A stretch of 64,000 nt of DNA from assembly GCF_029960815.1 (NCBI RefSeq), contig NZ_JASBRE010000002.1, positions 62,001-126,000 on the forward strand, in the 5' to 3' direction. Numbering within the stretch: position 1 is the first letter of the stretch; the number at the start of each line of letters is the position of its first letter. The notes below the pieces were generated by a model. That model saw only the letters and a list, made by a program, of their open reading frames with translations. It was not told the DNA's origin and did not search any database. This DNA comes from Pseudomonas sp. AL03. Its GTDB lineage: Bacteria > Pseudomonadota > Gammaproteobacteria > Pseudomonadales > Pseudomonadaceae. Of this stretch, positions 43,580 through 52,656 are shown piece by piece. The translations under genes and the position numbers were made by a program.

Positions 43580-46500
43580 TGTTTGCCTGCCTTTAGCTCA
43601 CCTTCAGGTGGAGCAACGTAGGTGTCATTAAAGTCCAGGCTGGTGGTGTACCAGGGATGAATGATTTCAAGCGCAACATCCCCTCGGGCGTTGATGACTT
43701 TGTTCGGGCGACCGAGCACGTCGTAAAAGTTCTGATCGTGATGGCCGAATTCACGGAAGGAATGGTCATTGATATAGCGGTGCCCATTGGCGAAGTACGG
43801 GCGAAACACCCGCACGGGCAATCCCTTGTTGTTGTATTCCACACGTTCGCTGACGCGCCAGCGCGGATCGGCATGCGCAACCTTTGGTTCGCCGTTTTCA
43901 ATCACCAGCTCTCCGTTTTCCACCACAAAAGCAGGGCCGGGTTCGACTAATTGTTTGATCTGCAATGGCCGGCCAAAACCATCCACGAAGGCTTTAATGA
44001 TCTGGATTTGCTGCAGATCATCGTCGTGGTACCGGTCGGCGGTGAGGACAACACTGTGCACGGGTTCGCGGGGAACGGTGTCGATCAGATCGAGCAGCGC
44101 TTGTTCAGGTCCGCTCAGGGATTTAAGCCGGGACAGGCGATGACGGGCGCTGGCGCGAACGTGCAGGCTGGGTAGCACGTCACCTTGTGCGATCCAGGTG
44201 TTCAGCCAGTCAGGTGTCTGCCTGACGGAAACGGGAAGTTCACCCATCCAGCTGAACAGGTCTTTGCGCAATACACTGGCCGCATTTTGCAGGGCGCCTT
44301 TCGGATCGTCGATCGCTGGGTCAGGACGATGGTCCTCGGGGCGTACGTGTTCGTCGAGGGGGCGAAAACCGACCTCCACGCCGTCTTCGGTTCCATAAAA
44401 ACTGATGGCAAGTGGTTGTCCGGACGGCTCGTAAAGGGCTTCCTCGACATTGTCATTGGCGTCGATGCTGTGCATGAGTTGCAGCGCGTGATAGTCATAT
44501 TCGAAACGGGCCTCGCACCCATCCGGCTGCTTGATGCTGCTCGGCAGCAGGCAGTAGGCGTCGTAACGGGCGGTCGTGATGCCGTGACTTGGCGTTTCGT
44601 TGTACTCAATCACGTTGAAAAAACTATCGAGTTCGCCGTACTTGGCATAACCATAGCGGGACGACCATAGATTTCTCTCCTCGTCCTCCTCCTTGTCTGC
44701 CAGCTCGTCTACCCCCAGCACCAGGGGCATGGGCAAGTAGCCGACTCTTTCCAGCTCGTCCCGAATAATGAGCGACGGCACCGTGTCGTAGGCTTCCAGT
44801 GCGGTCTTGTCCAGTTGTGCAATTTCCAGCGGTGCCCGCAGTGCCTCGAAATCGGCCTTGCCATCGGCAAGCAATGTTCGATCGTCAGTCTTGAGGTAGC
44901 GATTGACAGACTGCGTGGTCAGTAGCCTCTGAGCGACCCATTCGGGCGAGGCGTATAGATCGATAAACCGTTCATAGGAGATATCTGCAGGAGTAAGTCC
45001 TGCAGGTGCCGCCCCCTTGGGCAACACCATTGCATTGCCTCGTTGCTGATAGGGAAGGCCCAGTCGCCAGCCTTGCAGGTCTTCCTTCAAGTGAATGAAC
45101 GTGGTTCGTGACTCGCTCAGGTAGTAGGACTGTTGGGCCGGGTCGTGAGCATCCGTCCACCATTTCTTTTCATCAACGTCATCGAACGGCGGTTCGTCAT
45201 CATCCGGGTTTCTGCGTCGTGCGTAGCTGACCGTAATGGCATGCACAGGCAAACCGAACTCGTCATGGCCCAACGTGATTTCATGCCGGCACAGAGGGTC
45301 ATTCTGGAAGCGTTCGTACTGATAGCTGATCTTTTCCAGCGGCAAGGGCAGCATGATCGGGTAAGCGTCATGGCCTGCCTTTTTGCGCAGTTCGCGGACC
45401 TTGTAACGACTTTCCTCCACAGCGAAAGGCACCGCCGTGGCCAGGTCATCGTCGGCGGCGTAGGTCTCCACGCGCAGCACAGAACCGGCGAGGGCGCGGG
45501 CGATTTCGTGGGCGGTGGCTTCGTCGGCGGGCGCAACGGGGTCATCAAAATGGTCGTTGCGGTGATATTGGCAAAACAACGTGGGCTTCAATGCAAGGGC
45601 ATCGGGATCACGATTGAAGTAGCCATCGCGTGGTAGATCGATCAGCCGCCCGGTATGGAACCAGGTGCAGACCAGCGCCGGGGCGGTAAAACCGATGTCG
45701 TCTGCAGCACGTGCGCCGGCTTCGCTGTCGGTCTGGCGCAGCAGCCCAAAGCCGCGAAACTCGCGGTTCCGGCCATCGTAATAACCCTGAAAATACTGGA
45801 AACACTGATTCAGGCGGTTACCGGTGATTTCATCGAGCTGGTTTTGTTGTTTGACCACAGGTACGGGGAACGGCAGGTAGCACACTGGGTTGGTCGCTGG
45901 TTTTTCATCCAGCCATTCCTGCGCGGAACTGCGATACATCACCTGCGTACTGCAACCCATGTTGTTGTTGCTGGCCACCAGCATGTAAGGCTTGGCGCTG
46001 ACGAAATCGTAGCGCCAGTGCCGCGGCGCCATGTGCGGCACGGTCAAGATCAGGCTCGCGCAACCCAGGCCTTGCAGGTCGGCAAGGGTGACCTGGCACA
46101 GGTTGTCGTAACGGATGGCGTCAGGCCAGGGGACTGTAACCGGGGTTTGCTCCAGACCATTGCCGCCGTGATTGAAATAGATCTCGAAACCGTCGGACTT
46201 CAGATAAATCAGTGCCGGTGCGCCGGAGCCGTCCAGGTCGGCGATGCGCACGCGTGCCACGTCGAATGTTGCGTAGTCGAAGGGCAGGGTACTCATGACA
46301 AAACCCTTGCCGAACCGGCCTTGACCGAGGTTCGGCCAGCATTTGATTTCGTCGTGCCGGATGCGGCACAGCTCGCTCATGTCGCTGCCCAGCAAGTTGC
46401 TCAGCATCACCAGTTCGCTGCGTGAGTTGCTGAACAGCGGCAGGCGGTCGGTGTCCGGTTTGTGCTCCACGTCCTGAGCCTGGGCGAAACCGTCCTCCCG

Positions 46501-48117
46501 CCGATTGGCGTACAGGCGCACGCTTCGCGGGCCGATCAGCGCCATCGAACTGAGCCCGTCGCCCATCAAGTCGCCAGACTGTGAAAGCGTGTGGAAGAAC
46601 TCCACCGGGAACGCCGAAAAGGGAATGAACCCTGACCAGCTGCGATCGGGATTGAGGGTGTGAAAACCGCTCACGCCGGGTGAGGCGAGGATCCAGTCGA
46701 GCCGGCCGTCGCCGGTCAGATCGGTCAGCGCCTGATAGGTCGGTTGATTGCGATCGGCCACGGGGATGCGGCTCAGTTCTGTCCATGGGCCGTAATGGAT
46801 TTCATCGGCCTCCGTCGGCGAGCGCAAGGGTTCGCGGTAATACCAGCTCCGGTCGTAACGACAGATAAATCCGGGCACGCCTTCACCAAACAGATCGACG
46901 CATTGGTGGTGCGCGCCGTCCTCGATGCCGGGCATGTTTTCGAAGGGGAAGAACGGGCTCGACTGCTTATTGAGTTCGAAGCCTGAATAGTCGAACTCCA
47001 CCGGCGGCATGTTTTCCACCGTGCCGCTGGCGTCGTACGCCTGATAGTGCGCCGCCACCAGTTGGGTGTATTCCAGGAAGGTCGTTTGGTATTGCAGCAG
47101 CAATCGCCGAACAAGCACCGGATTTGAGCCCAGCTCTGGGAAGTGATGAAACATCAGCACTTGATGGCACAGGCGTCGGGTCCCCAGTTCAAAACCATAG
47201 GTGTAGCTGTGGAAGGGATCACTGCGCAGTTGCCACTCACCATAACCCTCGCCGGGTTCATCGAACGGCGGTCCGTAAAGTGGTTTCTCTTCCAGATCGA
47301 GGGTGCGTTCGCCGTAGTCGAACACCAGGTGGAAATGCCAGTCCAGGCTCGCCGGGTTTTCAACGGTCCAGGCATACAAGTCTTTGCTGGCCCGGGCATT
47401 GCCGTAACGCACCCGGTGCAGGTGACGCTGGGCACGATAGTCGTGCGAGTCATCCGGGTTGTGCGTCTGATCTTCGGGCTTGTAGTCGAAACAGATATGT
47501 TCGCCATGGGGGTTCATGCTTTCGAGCAGCAACCACACACCGATACGCGGCGGCGCGTCAGGGTTGGCCGGGTCGACCGGTTCGGCACGGCGCGAAGCAT
47601 CAGACTTGCCATAGACGTGAAGACTGCCATTGGCCCCGTGCACCAGCCAAAAGGGCGGGCTTTCTTTCGGTTGCCAATGCTCGATCAAATCGAACGAACT
47701 TTCGACCCGTGGCCAGTAGCGCACCACGCGGTGCTCGCCAATATCGAGCTCGCGGTATTGGGTCTCGATTCTGGAGGTTGGCTTGCCCTCGTCATCCAGT
47801 TCGGGCATCAGCTCCTCGCCGCCGGGGCCAACCATGATGTCGACGTCGAGGTAATCGGGCACCCCCTTGCTGGTCTGGCGAGTGATGGCACTGGCGCCCA
47901 AACGCCAGCCTATACCGAACGGACCGTTACCGGCCTGGCTGTCATAGCTCAGCGCCAGTGCAGGATCGAATCCGCGCCCGCCTGAAAGCGGTAGCGGTAA
48001 CTCGAACGAGGCACTGCCCGTCACGCCGACCGATCCCCAGCTTTTGCCAATCGTGGCAATGGAAGCACTCTTGGCGATGGAGGGCTCAGTGATGCTCAGG
48101 GAGGCTTGTTCTTCCAT
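43576..48117 (-). CDS. Tc toxin TcB subunit (SpvB/TcdB family)
   Basis: A 1513-residue TcB protein. The SpvB-type N-terminus occupies about 1-290 (SFELPLPLSGGRGFDPALALSYDS, condensed to LPLSGGRGFDPALALSYDS), followed by FG-GAP/VCBS beta-propeller repeats about 390-650 (LTGDGRLDWILASPG, LMGDGLSSMALIG, LDGSGAPALIYL), the TcdB middle domains about 660-1030, and RHS-like repeats toward the C-terminus. TcB and TcC together form the hollow cocoon that holds the toxin, and the propeller docks onto TcA. AGGATC lies upstream of the ATG at 48117, and a lux-box-like dyad lies 97 bases upstream. Confidence 0.92.
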   Translation of the reverse strand: MEEQASLSITEPSIAKSASIATIGKSWGSVGVTGSASFELPLPLSGGRGFDPALALSYDSQAGNGPFGIGWRLGASAITRQTSKGVPDYLDVDIMVGPGGEELMPELDDEGKPTSRIETQYRELDIGEHRVVRYWPRVESSFDLIEHWQPKESPPFWLVHGANGSLHVYGKSDASRRAEPVDPANPDAPPRIGVWLLLESMNPHGEHICFDYKPEDQTHNPDDSHDYRAQRHLHRVRYGNARASKDLYAWTVENPASLDWHFHLVFDYGERTLDLEEKPLYGPPFDEPGEGYGEWQLRSDPFHSYTYGFELGTRRLCHQVLMFHHFPELGSNPVLVRRLLLQYQTTFLEYTQLVAAHYQAYDASGTVENMPPVEFDYSGFELNKQSSPFFPFENMPGIEDGAHHQCVDLFGEGVPGFICRYDRSWYYREPLRSPTEADEIHYGPWTELSRIPVADRNQPTYQALTDLTGDGRLDWILASPGVSGFHTLNPDRSWSGFIPFSAFPVEFFHTLSQSGDLMGDGLSSMALIGPRSVRLYANRREDGFAQAQDVEHKPDTDRLPLFSNSRSELVMLSNLLGSDMSELCRIRHDEIKCWPNLGQGRFGKGFVMSTLPFDYATFDVARVRIADLDGSGAPALIYLKSDGFEIYFNHGGNGLEQTPVTVPWPDAIRYDNLCQVTLADLQGLGCASLILTVPHMAPRHWRYDFVSAKPYMLVASNNNMGCSTQVMYRSSAQEWLDEKPATNPVCYLPFPVPVVKQQNQLDEITGNRLNQCFQYFQGYYDGRNREFRGFGLLRQTDSEAGARAADDIGFTAPALVCTWFHTGRLIDLPRDGYFNRDPDALALKPTLFCQYHRNDHFDDPVAPADEATAHEIARALAGSVLRVETYAADDDLATAVPFAVEESRYKVRELRKKAGHDAYPIMLPLPLEKISYQYERFQNDPLCRHEITLGHDEFGLPVHAITVSYARRRNPDDDEPPFDDVDEKKWWTDAHDPAQQSYYLSESRTTFIHLKEDLQGWRLGLPYQQRGNAMVLPKGAAPAGLTPADISYERFIDLYASPEWVAQRLLTTQSVNRYLKTDDRTLLADGKADFEALRAPLEIAQLDKTALEAYDTVPSLIIRDELERVGYLPMPLVLGVDELADKEEDEERNLWSSRYGYAKYGELDSFFNVIEYNETPSHGITTARYDAYCLLPSSIKQPDGCEARFEYDYHALQLMHSIDANDNVEEALYEPSGQPLAISFYGTEDGVEVGFRPLDEHVRPEDHRPDPAIDDPKGALQNAASVLRKDLFSWMGELPVSVRQTPDWLNTWIAQGDVLPSLHVRASARHRLSRLKSLSGPEQALLDLIDTVPREPVHSVVLTADRYHDDDLQQIQIIKAFVDGFGRPLQIKQLVEPGPAFVVENGELVIENGEPKVAHADPRWRVSERVEYNNKGLPVRVFRPYFANGHRYINDHSFREFGHHDQNFYDVLGRPNKVINARGDVALEIIHPWYTTSLDFNDTYVAPPEGELKAGKQ

Positions 48118-48204
48118 GGGGCTGATCCTGTTTCGGCTTTGCGTCCGCCTGTTGCAACGGTATCGCGGGATGGAGCAAAGCTAACAAGATCAGCAGGCCG
48201 CGTG

Positions 48205-48224
48205 ACCTGTCAGATATGACAGGT
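48205..48224. promoter_or_regulatory. lux-box-like 20-bp palindrome upstream of TcB operon
   Basis: ACCTGTCAGATATGACAGGT is a perfect dyad (8-4-8) of the CT-N12-AG type bound by LuxR-family regulators. Its centre is 97 bases upstream of the TcB start. Related sites lie at 56206 and 59531. Confidence 0.65.
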
Positions 48225-48295
48225 GAGGTCAGTATTTTTAGAACGAATGACGTGGGAAAGTCAGTCTTATATAGCGAACAGTAAAAGGGACACAA

Positions 48296-48334
48296 AAAAA
48301 ACGGCCGGGCATCTGAGAGATGACCCGGCCGTGG
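48296..48334 (-). terminator. Intrinsic terminator of the fumarase gene
   Basis: Stem ACGGCCGGG / CCCGGCCGT around a CATCTGAGAGATGA loop region. On the minus strand it ends in eight T's, 17 bases after the fumarase stop. Confidence 0.9.
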
Positions 48335-48350
48335 TGGCAGGTTGAAGCGC

Positions 48351-49874
48351 TTACTGCACTTCCACCGCCAGGCTTTCACTGATCTTTTTCTGCCAGATGG
48401 CAGGACCGGTGATGTGTACCGACTCGCCCTTGCTGTCGACCGCAACGGTCACCGGCATGTCTTTCACGTCGAACTCGTAGATCGCTTCCATGCCCAGTTC
48501 GGCGAAAGCAACAACGCGGGATTTCTTGATGGCTTGCGCCACCAGATAAGCCGCGCCGCCGACCGCCATCAGGTAAACGGCTTTGTGGTCCTTGATCGCT
48601 TCGATCGCAGTAGGGCCGCGTTCGGATTTGCCGATCATGCCCAGCAGGCCGGTTTGCTCGAGGATCTGACGGGTGAACTTGTCCATCCGCGTGGCCGTCG
48701 TCGGACCGGCAGGGCCGACCACTTCTTCGCGCACCGGATCAACCGGGCCGACGTAGTAGATGAAGCGACCTTTCAGGTCCACCGGCAGAGTTTCACCCTT
48801 GTTCAGCATCTCGACCATGCGCTTGTGCGCAGCATCGCGACCGGTGAGCATCTTGCCGTTCAGCAGGACGGTTTCGCCCGGCTTCCAGCTCTGCACGTCT
48901 TCCGGGGTCAGGGTGTCGAGGTTGACACGACGAGCCGATGGGCCGGCTTCCCAAACGATTTCCGGGTAGGCGTCCAGCGGTGGCGCTTCAAGGGATGCCG
49001 GGCCGGAACCGTCGAGCACGAAGTGCGCGTGACGGGTAGCGGCGCAGTTCGGGATCATGCACACCGGCAACGAAGCGGCGTGAGTCGGGTAATCCATGAT
49101 CTTCACGTCGAGCACGGTGGTCAGGCCACCGAGGCCTTGGGCGCCGATGCCCAGTTGGTTGACCTTCTCGAACAGCTCCAGACGCATCTCTTCGATACGG
49201 TTGGACGGGCCGCGCTTTTTCAGCTCGTGGATGTCGATGGATTCCATCAACACTTCCTTGGCCATCACCGCGGCTTTCTCGGCGGTGCCGCCGATGCCGA
49301 TGCCGAGCATGCCCGGTGGACACCAGCCGGCGCCCATGGTCGGAACGGTCTTGAGCACCCAGTCGACGATCGAGTCGGACGGGTTGAGCATGGCCATTTT
49401 CGACTTGTTCTCGGAGCCGCCGCCCTTGGCCGCCACGTCCACTTCCACGGTGTTACCCGGGACGATGGAGTAGTGGATAACGGCCGGGGTGTTGTCCTTG
49501 GTGTTTTTACGAGCGCCCGCCGGGTCGGCGAGGATCGAAGCACGCAGAACGTTTTCCGGCAGGTTGTAAGCCCGGCGCACGCCTTCGTTGATCATGTCGT
49601 CCAGGCCCATGGTGGCGCCATCCCAGCGCACGTCCATGCCCACGCGTACGAACACGGTGACGATGCCGGTGTCCTGGCAAATCGGGCGGTGGCCGGTGGC
49701 ACACATGCGCGAGTTGATCAGGATCTGCGCCATCGAATCGCGAGCTGCCGGCGATTCTTCACGCAGGTAGGCCTCGTGCATCGCCTGGATGAAATCCACG
49801 GGGTGGTAATAGGAAATGAACTGCAGGGCGTCAGCAACGCTCTGTATCAGGTCGTCTTGCTTGATCACGGTCAT
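48351..49874 (-). CDS. fumA: Class I fumarate hydratase (4Fe-4S)
   Basis: A 507-residue iron-sulfur fumarase of the TCA cycle (fumarate to malate). The cluster-binding and active-site blocks are seen: ICQDTGIVTVFVRVG near residue 95, MIPNCAATRHAHFVLDG near residue 280, and LERGPTAIEAIKDHK-type near 430 (here SERGPTAIEAIKDHK). The ATG at 49874 has GAGGAG upstream; a 10-codon longer start lacks one. It is followed in the P. aeruginosa order by sadC in the divergent direction (PA4333/PA4332). Air-sensitive cluster, so sodB in the same region is functionally related only in a general sense. Confidence 0.93.
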   Translation of the reverse strand: MTVIKQDDLIQSVADALQFISYYHPVDFIQAMHEAYLREESPAARDSMAQILINSRMCATGHRPICQDTGIVTVFVRVGMDVRWDGATMGLDDMINEGVRRAYNLPENVLRASILADPAGARKNTKDNTPAVIHYSIVPGNTVEVDVAAKGGGSENKSKMAMLNPSDSIVDWVLKTVPTMGAGWCPPGMLGIGIGGTAEKAAVMAKEVLMESIDIHELKKRGPSNRIEEMRLELFEKVNQLGIGAQGLGGLTTVLDVKIMDYPTHAASLPVCMIPNCAATRHAHFVLDGSGPASLEAPPLDAYPEIVWEAGPSARRVNLDTLTPEDVQSWKPGETVLLNGKMLTGRDAAHKRMVEMLNKGETLPVDLKGRFIYYVGPVDPVREEVVGPAGPTTATRMDKFTRQILEQTGLLGMIGKSERGPTAIEAIKDHKAVYLMAVGGAAYLVAQAIKKSRVVAFAELGMEAIYEFDVKDMPVTVAVDSKGESVHITGPAIWQKKISESLAVEVQ

Positions 49875-50108
49875 GAGTCGCGCTCCTCTAAAAGACGGGA
49901 ACATTCAATAAGGTGCTTGCAGCTTGGGTGCATCGGTCGGTTGCAAGCACCTCTTAAGGCACGCCGGGGCTGCTGGCGCGACGCTAAAAAGGCGCGGCAG
50001 TATACCGCGCCTCGGTGGCGGGCACACGCGCCGGTAGTCAATCGTTGGTCGCATGGACCGCATCGCTGTGGCGCGACCTGGACTGACTTTGTCGCTCGAC
50101 GCAATACG

Positions 50109-50241
50109 TGTAGCAGCTGGCGGAGCCTGCGTCCGGCTGCGTAGCAGTCGTAAAACCATACACCTCGGTATGTCAGGTAGACCGCATACGCAGGATTGAC
50201 GACTGCTGCGCAGCCGGACGCAGGCTCCGCCAGCTGCTACA
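50109..50241. repeat. Inverted intergenic repeat, family 2 (copy 3)
   Basis: TGTAGCAGCTGGCGGAGCC at the left and its complement at the right, centre differing from the other copies. It lies in the divergent promoter region of fumarase and sadC; the rest of this 500-base region shows no gene. Confidence 0.9.
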
Positions 50242-50397
50242 GGGAATGTTGTGTTCAGGGGAAACCGGGTCATGGCTTTGACGCCAGTTTTCCGCCCTGA
50301 AAATTGAATGGTCATTTATCAGGCACGCTACTACAGTGGCATTCGGTCTGTAGAGTAGGACACTCAAGCAGCCTTCTTTCGCACGGTGAGTCAACGA

Positions 50398-51504
50398 TTG
50401 ACCCATAACGCCATCCAGCGCTTGTTACTTAAACGCTTTGCCCTCGCAGCCGGCACCTACGCCCTGGCTTTGCTGCTGCTGTGGCTGGCGTTTTTCACGG
50501 GTCATTACGAGCAACCCTTGGCCAATGTGGCCATCGGCAGTGCGCTGGTGGTGATCAGCCAGGCGGCGTTGTTCGCGGTGTTTTACAGCGGCTGCAACCT
50601 GCGTTTTTCCGACCCCAGCCTGACCGAAGCGCAAGTGTTGCTGGGGCTGGGCTGGCAAACCTGGCTGATCGCCCATCTGGATGAGGCTCGTGGCGCGTTT
50701 CTGGTGTTCTACGTGCTGATTCTGCTGTTCGGGTTGTTTCATCTTTCGCGCCTGGCCTTTCTCCGGTGCGCGCTGTTGGTGTTCGCAAGTTTCAGCGCCA
50801 TCACGTTGTGGGAGGGCTACCAATTCCAGCTACCCGACCCAGCGTTGGCCGCGTTGCAGGTGTGCGTGCTGCTCATCGTGTTGGTCTGGCTGGAGCTTTA
50901 TGCCCGTTACGTCCAGGACTCGCGTCAACGCATGCGTCAGCGCCGATTTGCCTTGCAGGCGCATCAGGACACCCTGCGCGGGATGATGCGCCAGCTCGAA
51001 GACCTGGTGGCCACCGACGAACTGACCGGGCTGTTTAATCGCCGACATTTCCTGCGCCTGGCCTCCCGTGAGCTCAACGCCATGGACGCCGATGTCGTGC
51101 ATGGACTGGCGCTGATTGACCTCGACCATTTCAAACGGATCAACGATGTCCACGGCCACGCCGCGGGCGATCAGGTGCTGCAAGCCTTTGCCGCCGTGGC
51201 CAGCGCTTGCTTGCGTGAGGGTGATGTTCTGGCCCGTTACGGCGGCGAAGAATTTGTCGTGCTGTTGCCCGATTGCAACGCCGAACGCCTGACCTCATGT
51301 TGCGAGCGGTTGCGCATTGCGTTCACGGATGTCGAACTGGTCGGCCTCAACGTCAGCCATCTCAGTTTGTCGGCGGGCATGACGTTGCTGGAACTGGGCG
51401 ACGATCTCGACGAGGCCTTGCAGCGCGCCGATCAGGCGCTCTATCGGGCCAAGCGTGACGGTCGCAATCGTTGCGCGGCGGCGTGGGAGAACGTCGATGC
51501 CTGA
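50398..51504 (+). CDS. sadC: Membrane diguanylate cyclase SadC
   Basis: Makes c-di-GMP from two GTP. About 368 residues from TTG at 50398 (GGTGAG upstream); an in-frame GTG at 50386 is the alternative. Five hydrophobic helices fill the first 170 residues, then a coiled-coil linker and a GGDEF domain with an intact GGEEF site (ARYGGEEFVVLLPD) and DxLTGLFNRR start (DELTGLFNRRHF). No clear RxxD inhibitory site is seen before GGEEF. Position between fumarase and a ferredoxin-type reductase equals PA4332. In P. aeruginosa SadC acts opposite to BifA, also in this window. Confidence 0.85.
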   Translation: MTHNAIQRLLLKRFALAAGTYALALLLLWLAFFTGHYEQPLANVAIGSALVVISQAALFAVFYSGCNLRFSDPSLTEAQVLLGLGWQTWLIAHLDEARGAFLVFYVLILLFGLFHLSRLAFLRCALLVFASFSAITLWEGYQFQLPDPALAALQVCVLLIVLVWLELYARYVQDSRQRMRQRRFALQAHQDTLRGMMRQLEDLVATDELTGLFNRRHFLRLASRELNAMDADVVHGLALIDLDHFKRINDVHGHAAGDQVLQAFAAVASACLREGDVLARYGGEEFVVLLPDCNAERLTSCCERLRIAFTDVELVGLNVSHLSLSAGMTLLELGDDLDEALQRADQALYRAKRDGRNRCAAAWENVDA

Positions 51505-52432
51505 GTTACGGGTCGGCGAACGCCAATGGTCGGTGGCGGCGGGCAGCAACTTGCTCGATGCCTTGAATCAGAACGGCGTGTCTGTGCCTTACAGCTGTCG
51601 CGCCGGCAGTTGCCATGCCTGTCTGGTGCAATGTGTACAAGGGCTGCCGAGTGACAGCCGACCCGATGCCCTGAGCGCAGACCAGCGTCAGCAAGGCTGG
51701 CGCCTGGCGTGTCAGTGTCAGGTGGTCGAGGACTTGCAGGTGCACACCTTCGATCCTCAGCAGGATGGCCGCCCGGCCGAAGTGGCGGCTGTCGATTGGT
51801 TGAGCACCAGCGTGTTGCGTTTGCGCCTGATCCCTCGGAGTCCTTTGCGCTACAGCGCCGGGCAGCATCTGGTGTTGTGGGCGGGCAACGTGGCGCGCCC
51901 GTATTCGTTGGCCAGCCTGCCGGATGAAGACCGGTTTCTGGAGTTCCATCTCGAGTGTCGCCAGTCGGGGGAATTCAGCGATGCTGCCCGTCAATTCAAG
52001 ATCGGCGACTCGATCCGTCTCGGCGAGTTGCGCGGCGGGGCATTGCATTACGACCTGGACTGGAACGCCCGCCCCCTTTGGTTGCTCGCGGCCGGTACCG
52101 GATTGGGACCGTTGTTTGGCGTCTTGCGTGAAGCGTTGCGACAGGATCACCAAGGCGTCATCCGTGTTATTCACCTGGCCCATGATGCCGATGAGCATTA
52201 TCTGGCCAGACCGCTGCAGGCCATGGCAGCCAGCCGCCCGAACCTGAGCATCGAGCTTTGGACGGCGGCCGAGTTGCCAGAGGCTTTGGCGCAACTGCGG
52301 CTTGTTTCCCGGCAAACCCTGGCCTTACTCTGCGGTGCCCCCGACAGCGTCGATGCCTTTGCCCGATGCTTGTACCTGGCGGGATTGCCGCGCAATCAAC
52401 TGCTGGCGGATGTCTTTGTGCTCCGTGGTTGA
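51497..52432 (+). CDS. 2Fe-2S/FAD oxidoreductase (phenol-hydroxylase-reductase type)
   Basis: A 311-residue reductase. An N-terminal plant-type ferredoxin domain has the cysteines CRAGSCHACLVQC (near residue 36) and a later C of LACQCQV. An FAD domain (ARPYSLASLPDED) and an NAD domain (LLAAGTGLGPLFGVLR) follow. It overlaps the sadC stop by eight bases and is thus coupled to it. Its partner oxygenase or role is unknown; the pairing with sadC is conserved with PA4331/PA4332. Confidence 0.87.
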   Translation: MPELRVGERQWSVAAGSNLLDALNQNGVSVPYSCRAGSCHACLVQCVQGLPSDSRPDALSADQRQQGWRLACQCQVVEDLQVHTFDPQQDGRPAEVAAVDWLSTSVLRLRLIPRSPLRYSAGQHLVLWAGNVARPYSLASLPDEDRFLEFHLECRQSGEFSDAARQFKIGDSIRLGELRGGALHYDLDWNARPLWLLAAGTGLGPLFGVLREALRQDHQGVIRVIHLAHDADEHYLARPLQAMAASRPNLSIELWTAAELPEALAQLRLVSRQTLALLCGAPDSVDAFARCLYLAGLPRNQLLADVFVLRG

Positions 52433-52486
52433 GCGCTGATTTTCGATGTTGTCAGCGTTTTTCAACCGGCATTGATTCTCGCGGTC

Positions 52487-52593
52487 GATCGTTCCCACGC
52501 TCCGCGTGGGAATGCAGCCCGGGACGCTCCGCGTCCCTAGAGCGGACGCGGAGCGTCCGTTGAGGCATTCCTTTGCTGCGCGTGGGAACGATC
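52487..52593. repeat. Inverted intergenic repeat, family 1 (copy 5, degenerate right arm)
   Basis: GATCGTTCCCACGC at the left. The right arm has GCATTCCTTTGCTGCGCGTGGG where the other copies have GCATTCCCACGCAGAGCGTGGG, so part of the inner stem is lost. Confidence 0.88.
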
Positions 52594-52604
52594 ATCAAAA
52601 ACCA

Positions 52605-52636
52605 AAAAGCCCCGCCATTCACATGGCGGGGCTTTT
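52605..52636 (-). terminator. Intrinsic terminator of pykA
   Basis: Stem AAAGCCCCGCCAT / ATGGCGGGGCTTT with a short TCAC loop and T/A-runs both sides. It lies about 20 bases after the pykA stop. Confidence 0.93.
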
Positions 52637-52656
52637 GTTTTTCAGCGCATTGTCAC

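Noticed and set aside
44970..45010. Possible TcB internal break from short open frames on the same strand
   Set aside because: The TcB frame is continuous over 1513 codons; the short frames are out of frame with it.
52487..52593. Insertion sequence remnant
   Set aside because: No transposase fragment or target duplication; the sequence belongs to repeat family 1.
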